This document shows, piece after piece, positions 33,764 through 41,056 of a stretch of 64,000 bases of DNA. The DNA lies in NCBI RefSeq assembly GCF_001458215.1, contig NZ_CYTW01000001.1:1302001-1366000 (forward strand). Reading direction: 5' to 3'. This DNA is from Shimia thalassica (GTDB lineage Bacteria; Pseudomonadota; Alphaproteobacteria; Rhodobacterales; Rhodobacteraceae). The notes under the pieces were generated by a model. That model saw only the letters and a program-made list of their open reading frames with translations, was not told where the DNA came from and made no database searches. Position 1 is the first letter of the stretch. The number at the start of each line of letters is the position of its first letter. The translations under genes and the position numbers were made by a program.

Positions 33764-35221
33764 ATGATGAAATCCGATCCAGATTCCAACCTGACAGAAA
33801 GCCGGATGGCTTTGTTTTCGTTGGCGCCTCGGGCTTTGTTCGAGAAGATTTCATCGCGTCGCGACTCTCCACCCAAAATGACGGTTACCGAAGCCAAGCG
33901 TCTGCAAAAGCAAATCAAGGACTTTGCAGGCGGCGGCATTGCCCTGCTGCCCCAGCGGCAGGCCATCTATATCGGTGCGTTTGTTTTGTGTGCGTTCTTT
34001 TACAGTTTCTGGATCGCACTGTTTTGCTATCTGTTCTGCCAGTTCACCGAAGTTCTGGATTACGTGGTGTCGAAACGTGTGATGGAGTGGAAAGACGCCT
34101 CGCCACGCAAGGCGCGCCGGTTTCACTTTCAACTTTTGGCGACATCAACATTAAGCAGTATCGCGGTTGCGATCTTTGTGCTGTTGGTCGCCAAGATTGA
34201 AGGACCTTCGGAACATCTGGCCTCATTGTTCTTCTTGTTTGCGGCTGGCCTGTTTGCTGCGGTCAACAATCACCAGTTGCCCAAAGTGCTTTCTGTCCGG
34301 CTTTTGATCTATAGCGCGGCCTTCGTGTATGTGCCGATCAGCGATATCCTGGAGGTGCGTCCACCCCTGCGGTCCGAGTTGTATCTCAACCTTGCGACAG
34401 CTGTTTTCGTGCTGTTCTTCGTTTTGGAATGTTCGATGATCTTCTTACGGCTGTATCAAAAGGGGTTGGATCAGTTTGAAGAGCTTCGCATCGAGCGGGA
34501 CCGGGCAAATGAAGTTGCCGAGCTGAAGTCGCAGTTTGTTTCGATCGTGAGCCACGAGCTGCGCACGCCTTTGACGTCGATCATCGGTGCACTGGGCCTG
34601 ATGAAAACGATCGATAGCGCAGAAAACCCCGAAGGGTTCGAGAAAATCCTCGGTATCGCGAGCAAGAATGGCGCTCGTCTGTCGGCCTTGATCAATGATC
34701 TTCTGGACTTGCAAAAGCTCGAGTCCAACCAGATGACCTATGGCTTTACGGCGCTGGACCCGACAGATGTTGTTCAGGACTCGGTCGAGGCGATCTCGGC
34801 CCATGCAGACAGCCGCGGTGTCAAAGTGAAGATGGAAAAGTCAGACCATGATTTGTGCGTATCTGCAGATTATGACCGGCTTATTCAGGTGGTGGACAAT
34901 CTGCTGTCGAATGCGGTCAAGTTTTCGGACAGCGGGGACGTGGTCACGGCAAATGTGGTCGCAAAAGGCACGCAAGCCCACATTTCGGTGAATGACGAAG
35001 GAACAGGAATTCCAGAGGGATCAAACGATCTTGTCTTTGGTAAGTTTGCTCAAGTTGATGGGTCGGACCATCGCGCGCATGAAGGCACGGGGCTTGGCTT
35101 GAATATCGTCAAGCAGATTGTTCAGGCGCACGGTGGCACGGTCAGCTATGAGAGTGAATTTGGTGTTGGTACGACATTTTTAGTCACGCTGCCTTTGTGC
35201 AGCTCTGAGGAGTGCTCATGA
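33764..35221 (+). CDS. Membrane sensor histidine kinase
   Basis: A 485-residue kinase. Residues 65-230 contain about six hydrophobic helices with short loops and no large periplasmic domain, so it probably senses a membrane or intracellular cue. The HisKA segment FVSIVSHELRTPLTSIIG carries the phospho-acceptor His264. The ATPase domain has the N box (VVDNLLSNAVKFS), G1 (NDEGTGIP), F-box (FGKFAQVD) and G2 (GTGLGLNIVKQIV). It has no attached receiver. Its stop overlaps the start of the phosphotransfer gene (ATGA), which points to a phosphorelay. Confidence 0.93.
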   Translation: MMKSDPDSNLTESRMALFSLAPRALFEKISSRRDSPPKMTVTEAKRLQKQIKDFAGGGIALLPQRQAIYIGAFVLCAFFYSFWIALFCYLFCQFTEVLDYVVSKRVMEWKDASPRKARRFHFQLLATSTLSSIAVAIFVLLVAKIEGPSEHLASLFFLFAAGLFAAVNNHQLPKVLSVRLLIYSAAFVYVPISDILEVRPPLRSELYLNLATAVFVLFFVLECSMIFLRLYQKGLDQFEELRIERDRANEVAELKSQFVSIVSHELRTPLTSIIGALGLMKTIDSAENPEGFEKILGIASKNGARLSALINDLLDLQKLESNQMTYGFTALDPTDVVQDSVEAISAHADSRGVKVKMEKSDHDLCVSADYDRLIQVVDNLLSNAVKFSDSGDVVTANVVAKGTQAHISVNDEGTGIPEGSNDLVFGKFAQVDGSDHRAHEGTGLGLNIVKQIVQAHGGTVSYESEFGVGTTFLVTLPLCSSEECS

Positions 35222-35592
35222 TGGATGGGTCCAAAGTTTCACAAGACGGCGCGGGAGCGCTTGAAAAACATCTGATGGCGTTGCGCTCGCGTTTTCTGGG
35301 CACGCTGGTCGAGAAAGAGCAAACGCTCGAAGATGCAATCTCGTCGCTGGCGGCATATGGTCAGGACAGACAGATCATGTCCAAAGTGTATTATGTGGCG
35401 CATAACCTTGTCGGGATTGCGCCGATGCATCGGCTCAACTCTCTAGCCGAAGCTGCGAGACTTACGGAGGTTCTGTTGGCCAAGGCCATCTTCCCGCCAC
35501 ATGAAGTTGTCGAACTGGATGATGTGCTGATTGCAATCGATGATCTTGTTGAAGAGATCAGAACAAACCTCGAAACACATTTAGACGGTTAA
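35218..35592 (+). CDS. Histidine phosphotransfer (HPt) protein
   Basis: A 124-residue helical protein. The segment YYVAHNLVGIAPMHRLNSLAEAARLTE matches the HPt four-helix-bundle pattern AH-x-LKG, with His62 as the likely phosphorylated residue; the usual Lys-Gly after it reads Val-Gly. ATG 35218 follows GAGGAG and overlaps the histidine kinase stop, so the pair is co-translated. It should carry phosphate from the kinase to a receiver such as those at 35600 or 31068 (inference). Confidence 0.75.
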   Translation: MMDGSKVSQDGAGALEKHLMALRSRFLGTLVEKEQTLEDAISSLAAYGQDRQIMSKVYYVAHNLVGIAPMHRLNSLAEAARLTEVLLAKAIFPPHEVVELDDVLIAIDDLVEEIRTNLETHLDG

Positions 35593-35599
35593 AGCCGAC

Positions 35600-35986
35600 C
35601 TAGCTCTGCGTCGTTGCCCAGAGGTCATTGACCTGCTGGGGCAGGCTTGTTGGGTCGAAAGGTTTCTGGATCGCACCAATGGCCAGTTCTTCGATCGAGG
35701 CGCGGTAGCGTTCGGCTGTGTCCACAGAGGTGACGAAAATCGCTGGTGTATCGGCTTGGGACTCTTGTGCGCGCAGCGCTTCCAAAGTCTCAAGTCCGTT
35801 CATCCCGGGCATCATCATATCAAGCATAAAAAGATCCGCCCCGAAAGACGGAGCCGCGTCCAATGCGACCTGGCCGGACTCGCATTGCAAAAGCGTAAAC
35901 CCGCCAAGGGTTTCCAGACAAATCTTGACGATTTCACGGATGTCAGGATCATCTTCGACGTGAAGGATTTTCTGTAGGTTGCTCAT
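35600..35986 (-). CDS. Single-domain response regulator (receiver)
   Basis: A 128-residue stand-alone receiver. Acidic pocket E11-D12-D13, phospho-acceptor Asp56 (LFMLDMMMPGMNG), Thr86 and Lys108 (QKPFDP) are all present. There is no output domain. ATG 35986 is preceded by GGAG; the longer frame lacks a site. It converges on the HPt gene with 7 bp between stops. A CheY/Spo0F-like intermediate of the local phosphorelay is the simplest reading. Confidence 0.9.
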   Translation of the reverse strand: MSNLQKILHVEDDPDIREIVKICLETLGGFTLLQCESGQVALDAAPSFGADLFMLDMMMPGMNGLETLEALRAQESQADTPAIFVTSVDTAERYRASIEELAIGAIQKPFDPTSLPQQVNDLWATTQS

Positions 35987-36087
35987 TGGCCAACTCCGGT
36001 AGTGCCAGTCAAATATCGTACAACCCAAACGGTCGAGATTGGTTTATTCTGACTATCTTTGGAACGAAGGTCGAGCCGGAATGCCCT

Positions 36088-36101
36088 TAAATGAGCATTT
36101 A
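36088..36101. promoter_or_regulatory. Short inverted repeat
   Basis: TAAATG-AG-CATTTA, 6-bp arms. It lies between the receiver gene and the RTX protease gene. Possible operator; weak evidence. Confidence 0.3.
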
Positions 36102-36212
36102 GCAAGCCAAAGTGGTGGTGTAATTTGGACAAACACCCATAACATGTGAAATGTATCAAAGTGCTGCAATAATCAGAAAAATTGGCCGATATTGTAGGCA
36201 TCATAGCACAAA

Positions 36213-36234
36213 TCAACCTACATTCATAGGTTGA
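36213..36234. promoter_or_regulatory. Perfect 22-bp inverted repeat upstream of the RTX protease gene
   Basis: TCAACCTA-CATTCA-TAGGTTGA: 8-bp perfect arms around 6 bp, about 129 bp before the ATG at 36363. The size and spacing suit a dimeric regulator site. There is no T-run, so a terminator is less likely. Confidence 0.5.
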
Positions 36235-36362
36235 ATGAGATCACCCTAAAGGCGATCAGGTGCGGTTTGCCAGAGTTGCCCGGAATCGCCAAACATGAAA
36301 CCATTAAGTCAGTTCGGAATTGAGTTGCGATGACGGCGGTCTCATCGCGAAAGGAGGATAAC

Positions 36363-38306
36363 ATGAGTTTCAATATTACGTTTGACTATCGGTTTGACTC
36401 TACCGGTTTCTTTGACACCCAAGACGTGCGTGATGCGCTGGAACGTGCCGGCGAAATTTGGGAAGGCGTGATCCTTGACGAATTCGATGATGTCGCGCCG
36501 GGGCTGGAATTTTCGATCACGAACCCCTCAAATTCAAGCGTGCGCGAAACCGTGGTTCTGGAGACGCCCATTGATGATCTTTTGATCTTTGTGGGGGCCG
36601 AGGAATTGGGCGGTCCCTTGGGCCGTGGCGGATATTCCGCAACGGACATCGGGGGCGATCTGTTTTCAGCGCGGATCGACAATGATTTTCGTGGCACAGG
36701 GCCGGTAACCGATTTCGAACCTTGGGTCGGTGTCATGCGCTTTGACCCCACCGTGAACTGGAGCTTTTCTCTTGGCGATCCGGCCAGTGACGAGTTTGAT
36801 TTCATTTCGGTCGCGCTGCATGAAATTGGCCATGTTCTGGGAATTGGAACATCAGAGATTTTTGACCAGATTGCACAAGGCGACTTTGATGGGCCCAATG
36901 CTCTGGCTGCAAATGGCGGCACGCCTGTTCCGATCGAGTCCGATCACAGCCATGTCGAAGACGGACACAGCGGCAACACGGTGCTGATGGACCCGACAAC
37001 GTCACGAGGCGTAAGGACCCTGCCGTCACAGATCGACCTCGCTCTGTTGGCGGACATTGGATATCAAACCGTCGGCTTTACCGCCCAAGGGACGACCCCG
37101 CCGATTGCAACAGAAGGGGCTGACGTGACCATTTTTGGCACGGGGCTCGCTGATGTGATTGACGGGTTGGGGGGCAATGACCAGATTCAGGGCGAAGAAG
37201 GCGCAGACATCCTTTTTGGCGGCGCAGGCAACGATACCCTGTTTGGACAAATCGGGGATGACCGGCTCGAAGGGGGCACCGGCGATGATCAGCTTCAAGG
37301 CGGCGATGGGGCCGACACCATCGTTAGCACGGGCGGCGCCGACAACGTGTTTGGTGGCGATGGCATCGATGTCTTTGAATTACAGGTCGGGGGCGGCAGC
37401 ATGCGTGTGTCCGATTTTGACCTTGGGACAGAAGTGATCCATTTGGTGGGCTCTCAATTTGCTTCGGAAGCAGAAGCCGTTGCAGCCATCACCAAACCGT
37501 TTAGCAATGTGTCGCGTATTACCCTTTCGGATGGATCGTTTGTCGATGTGTTCCATAGTTCGCAATCCGGATCACCCTTGACCGAAGCCAATTTGCGTCT
37601 GGGTGCGACCGCGCCCCATCAGACCCTCTATGGTCAAAGCGGCAATGACACATTGTTGGGCGGCGACGGTAATGACACGCTCTATGGGTTTGACGGAAGC
37701 GATACGTTGAACGGGAGCAGTGGCAATGACGTTATTCTTGGCGGCGCAACCAGTGATGACCGCCGCGACGTCGTGTTTGCCGGAGCGGGGGATGACTCGA
37801 TTGATGGCGGATATGGCAACGACGAACTGCGTGGAGACGCCGGCAATGACACGATTGCGGGCAATTTCGGCGCAGACACCATCATCGGCGGAGCGGGCAA
37901 TGATACACTGACCGGTAGCGCGTTTTCGGACATCGTTTTCGGAAGTGATGGCGATGACTTTGTGAATGGTGGCTTTGGCCATGACCGTGTGAATGGCGGA
38001 AACGGTGCTGACCGCTTTTTCCATATCGGATTGTTTGATCACGGTTCGGACTGGATTCAGGACTATAACGCCGCTGAAGGTGATCGGCTGATGTTTGGCA
38101 ACACCTCTGCCACCTCGGATCAGTTTCAGGTCAACACGACACATACTTCAAGCTCTGAAGGCGAACGGTCAGGCGATGACAATGTGGAAGAAGCCTTTGT
38201 CATTTACCGACCTACCGGACAAATCATGTGGGCGCTTGTGGATGGTGCCGGAGAAAGCTCGATCAACCTGCAAATTGGAACGCAGGTGTTTGATCTATTG
38301 GCGTAA
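36363..38306 (+). CDS. Secreted RTX metalloprotease (M10/matrixin-like)
   Basis: A 647-residue protein. The N-terminal 235 residues resemble an M10-type zinc protease: HEIGHVLGIGTS gives His153, Glu154 and His157, with a Met-turn candidate at Met209 (VLMDP). Position 163, where metzincins normally have the third His, is Thr. His195, His197 or His202 in SDHSHVEDGH may replace it, as in relatives with an inserted loop. RTX nonapeptides (GGxGxDxLx pattern) fill residues ~270-345 and ~425-560 with a non-repeat linker between. The C-terminal module is the one shared by seven proteins here. No N-terminal signal peptide is seen, consistent with type I secretion. Confidence 0.88.
   Translation: MSFNITFDYRFDSTGFFDTQDVRDALERAGEIWEGVILDEFDDVAPGLEFSITNPSNSSVRETVVLETPIDDLLIFVGAEELGGPLGRGGYSATDIGGDLFSARIDNDFRGTGPVTDFEPWVGVMRFDPTVNWSFSLGDPASDEFDFISVALHEIGHVLGIGTSEIFDQIAQGDFDGPNALAANGGTPVPIESDHSHVEDGHSGNTVLMDPTTSRGVRTLPSQIDLALLADIGYQTVGFTAQGTTPPIATEGADVTIFGTGLADVIDGLGGNDQIQGEEGADILFGGAGNDTLFGQIGDDRLEGGTGDDQLQGGDGADTIVSTGGADNVFGGDGIDVFELQVGGGSMRVSDFDLGTEVIHLVGSQFASEAEAVAAITKPFSNVSRITLSDGSFVDVFHSSQSGSPLTEANLRLGATAPHQTLYGQSGNDTLLGGDGNDTLYGFDGSDTLNGSSGNDVILGGATSDDRRDVVFAGAGDDSIDGGYGNDELRGDAGNDTIAGNFGADTIIGGAGNDTLTGSAFSDIVFGSDGDDFVNGGFGHDRVNGGNGADRFFHIGLFDHGSDWIQDYNAAEGDRLMFGNTSATSDQFQVNTTHTSSSEGERSGDDNVEEAFVIYRPTGQIMWALVDGAGESSINLQIGTQVFDLLA
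37761..38306 (+). repeat. Copy 1 of a dispersed 546-bp coding repeat (RTX secretion module)
   Basis: From an Arg-Asp codon pair to the stop codon this segment is exactly 546 bp and aligns without gaps to 40398-40943, 42731-43276, 45464-46009 and 61143-61688. Shared peptide landmarks are GGYGNDELRGDAGNDTIAG, GSDW-QDY, SGDD, YRPTGQIMWALVDG and SINLQIG followed by (F/Y)DLLA or FDLLV. Two further proteins (ending 47788 plus, and beginning 50008 minus) carry a related but shorter version. Confidence 0.93.
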
Positions 38307-38357
38307 TTGGGCGTTTTTTCGGGGCAATGACCAAGGCCTTTGCAGGATTTGACGTAT

Positions 38358-38381
38358 GATCAATCTCGGTCGGGATTGATC
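38358..38381. promoter_or_regulatory. 24-bp inverted repeat between two RTX genes
   Basis: GATCAATC-TCGGTCGG-GATTGATC, 8-bp perfect arms, 52 bp after the first RTX stop and 82 bp before the next ATG. It could be an operator or a transcript hairpin; no T-run follows. Confidence 0.45.
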
Positions 38382-38462
38382 CTAAAGTCTTTGACTAAAC
38401 ACGACTAACCGTTAACCTGTCGCCTAATCGCAAGAACAAAAGAGTACTGGGGAGCACTGTCT

Positions 38463-40943
38463 ATGACATATTATACTCTGCTAGGATATCAGGTCGTCTA
38501 TGACCTTGATGACAATGTAATTTCGGTAACGGACACATCGCTGTCTATTGAGATGCCGGACGGCACGCTGCCGAATTTGACCTACACATTCGAAACACCC
38601 GGAAACCCTGTTCCCAATCCGGATGACGAAGGCCTTCCACTGGTGAACCCCGACATTCCGGGCAATCTGGACGTCGAGCTTTTGACACTGGATCTCGATC
38701 TGGTGGACGAAATGTACCTCGGATATGTCGATTGGGATGGCAACACATCTTACATACTGAGCTTCTATTACGGTCCCCCCGGGATCGCAGCACAAGACTG
38801 GTATTTTGTGATCGGCGGGGATGCCTTGCCCGAGTTTACAAACAGCACCGATCCGATTGCTGAATGGAACGAGTTCGCAGAAACCGATGACCACATCACA
38901 GACGTCGGGCATGTGACAAGCGGACCCTATGCGCCCAACAGGTCGATCCCGCTGGCAAACCTGCCAGACATGGTCGCTCATACGGGGCAAATTATTGAAA
39001 GCCACGATGCCGCCGATAACGAGATCACAACAGGCGCGGGCAACGATGCGGTTGATGTGGGCGGCGGTGGCTTTGATGTCGTGCGTACCCTTGGCGGCGA
39101 TGACTTTGTGATCGTAAACGGCGACCACGGCTATACCGAGGCCAGTGTTGATCTGGGAAGCGGCAACGACATCCTTGATTTTGCGGACGCTGGGCAGGGC
39201 AGCAACGGCGGCCCTTACGCGCAACTTGTTCATTTCGATCAACTGACATCCGGCATCACCGCAATTGTGAACGGCCAGCAAAACATCGGGCGGGTCGACA
39301 AGGGCGCGTCGGGTGAAACGGTCATTCTGGAAGTGACCAACGTCATGACCAGCGATGGTTTCGGCTTGTACGGCACGGCCTTTGACGACGTTATCCATGC
39401 GACATTGGTCGAAGGCGGCTTTTTCCAAGTGCGCGGCTTGGGCGGCGATGATGAACTTCATCTCACTCAGGTTGAAGGCGGGACGCTTCGTCTGGACTAT
39501 CGCGGCGATGCTGCGGGTATCAACGCCAACCTTGAAACCAACGTTGTTCTGGACGGCTTTGGTGGCACTGACACCCTGATCGGGAGCGCGGACGAATTGC
39601 GCGGCTCGATGTTCAGCGACACAATTCTTGGGTCGGATGCGGACGAGCGGTTCATTCTGATGGCGGGTTCCGACACGCTGGACGGGGGCGACGGTGTTGA
39701 TCTGCTGCGCTATGACCGTTCGGGTGTTGAGGCCGTCACGGTTGACCTTCAAAGCGGAACCGCATCAGGTGTTTGGCGCACCGAAAGCTTTACCCACACT
39801 ATCAGTGGTATTGAAGATGTTCGCGGGTCGCGTGATGACAACGATATGCTGGCCGGTAACGGTGGCGGGAATAATCTGCGCGGGAATGGCGGGAATGACA
39901 CCCTGTTAGGCCGGGCAGGCGAAGACACCTTGGAGGGTGGGCTCGGAAACGACTCTCTGGATGGGGGCGACGGGTTTGATGTTGCGGTGCTGTCAGGTGT
40001 TTTTGAAGCAGATACAACCATTACCGAAGTGTCGCCGGGCGTGATTCAAGTGGTTTCGGCGCTGGGAACAGATACGCTCACCAATATTGAAGAGATCTGG
40101 TTTGATCATGATGTTCCCTTTGTGATCAGCGACTGGTTCCCCGTCGACAACCAGCTTATTGGCACCTCTGGACCAGACAATTTGGCCGGTGGCGAGAATG
40201 CAGACACCATTGTCTCCGGCGCTGGCAATGACAACGTAAATGGCAATGGCGGCAATGACTCGATCGACGGCGGCACGGGCAATGACATCCTGCGAGGTGG
40301 CGTGGGCCATGACACGTTGATGGGCGGCGATGGCACCGACACGCTTATTGGGGGCGAAGGCAATGACTCGATCATTGGCGGAGACTCTGAAGATGACCGT
40401 CGCGACGTGGTCTATGCCGGTGACGGCAACGACAACATTGCGGGGGGCTATGGCAACGACGAATTGCGCGGCGATGCAGGCAATGACACGATTGCAGGGG
40501 GCTTTGGCGCTGACACCGTGATCGGTGGCACCGGCAATGACACGCTGACCGGCAGCGCGTGGGCGGATCAGATCTTTGGCAGCGACGGGGACGATTTCGT
40601 CAATGGCGGCTTTGGACATGATCTGTTGAACGGCGGCACCGGCGCAGACCGTTTCTTCCACATCGGGATTTTTGACCACGGTTCGGACTGGGTGCAGGAT
40701 TATAATGCGGCCGATGGGGATATCCTCCACTTTGGCAACGGCAGTGCCACCGCCAGCCAGTTTCAGGTCAACACGACCCACACCGCAACGGCGGCCGGCG
40801 AACGTTCGGGCGACGATGATACCGAAGAGGCCTTTGTGATCTATCGTCCCACCGGACAGATCATGTGGGCGCTTGTCGACGGCGGCGGTCAAAGTGAGAT
40901 CAACTTGCAGATTGGCTCTCAGGTGTATGATTTACTTGCATAA
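38463..40943 (+). CDS. RTX calcium-binding protein with unknown N-terminal domain
   Basis: An 826-residue protein. Residues 1 to ~175 form an acidic, beta-rich domain I cannot identify (MTYYTLLGYQVVYDLDDNVI at the start, DWYFVIGGDALPEF). A long central region mixes degenerate RTX units with segments such as RYDRSGVEAVTVDLQSG. That segment also occurs in the protein at 43439 (RYDRSGVGAVEVDLAAG), so the two are paralogues in this part. Canonical RTX nonapeptides run from ~570 to ~740, then the shared C-terminal module. GGGGAG lies 8 bases before the ATG, and a strong terminator follows the stop. Export by a type I system is inferred; there is no Sec signal. Confidence 0.85.
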   Translation: MTYYTLLGYQVVYDLDDNVISVTDTSLSIEMPDGTLPNLTYTFETPGNPVPNPDDEGLPLVNPDIPGNLDVELLTLDLDLVDEMYLGYVDWDGNTSYILSFYYGPPGIAAQDWYFVIGGDALPEFTNSTDPIAEWNEFAETDDHITDVGHVTSGPYAPNRSIPLANLPDMVAHTGQIIESHDAADNEITTGAGNDAVDVGGGGFDVVRTLGGDDFVIVNGDHGYTEASVDLGSGNDILDFADAGQGSNGGPYAQLVHFDQLTSGITAIVNGQQNIGRVDKGASGETVILEVTNVMTSDGFGLYGTAFDDVIHATLVEGGFFQVRGLGGDDELHLTQVEGGTLRLDYRGDAAGINANLETNVVLDGFGGTDTLIGSADELRGSMFSDTILGSDADERFILMAGSDTLDGGDGVDLLRYDRSGVEAVTVDLQSGTASGVWRTESFTHTISGIEDVRGSRDDNDMLAGNGGGNNLRGNGGNDTLLGRAGEDTLEGGLGNDSLDGGDGFDVAVLSGVFEADTTITEVSPGVIQVVSALGTDTLTNIEEIWFDHDVPFVISDWFPVDNQLIGTSGPDNLAGGENADTIVSGAGNDNVNGNGGNDSIDGGTGNDILRGGVGHDTLMGGDGTDTLIGGEGNDSIIGGDSEDDRRDVVYAGDGNDNIAGGYGNDELRGDAGNDTIAGGFGADTVIGGTGNDTLTGSAWADQIFGSDGDDFVNGGFGHDLLNGGTGADRFFHIGIFDHGSDWVQDYNAADGDILHFGNGSATASQFQVNTTHTATAAGERSGDDDTEEAFVIYRPTGQIMWALVDGGGQSEINLQIGSQVYDLLA

Positions 40944-40952
40944 AGCACTTAA

Positions 40953-40991
40953 GGGCTGCCCGCTTCCGAGGAATTGGGCAGCCCTTTTTTT
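40953..40991 (+). terminator. Intrinsic terminator after the second RTX gene
   Basis: Perfect 9-bp stem GGGCTGCCC / GGGCAGCCC with a 14-base loop, followed directly by seven T residues. Confidence 0.93.
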
Positions 40992-41056
40992 GTTGACGTA
41001 GGGTCATCTCGGGGTAAACTTTTTCTCAATTGCTTAAGGAATTGGGGGGAAGAACA

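Larger units (their letters stand above)
35987..36362. promoter_or_regulatory. 376 bp upstream region of the first RTX gene
   Basis: No coding frame is credible. The region is AT-rich on the left and carries two inverted repeats annotated separately (36088-36101 and 36213-36234). An ideal AAGGAGG ribosome site lies 7 bp before ATG 36363, so the RTX protease is likely well translated. Confidence 0.5.

Noticed and set aside
38481-39752. 423-codon frame on the minus strand within an RTX gene, and similar frames opposite the other RTX genes
   Set aside because: RTX repeats on the plus strand give repetitive Val/Ile/Ala-rich antisense frames; the plus-strand proteins have canonical calcium motifs and good ribosome sites.
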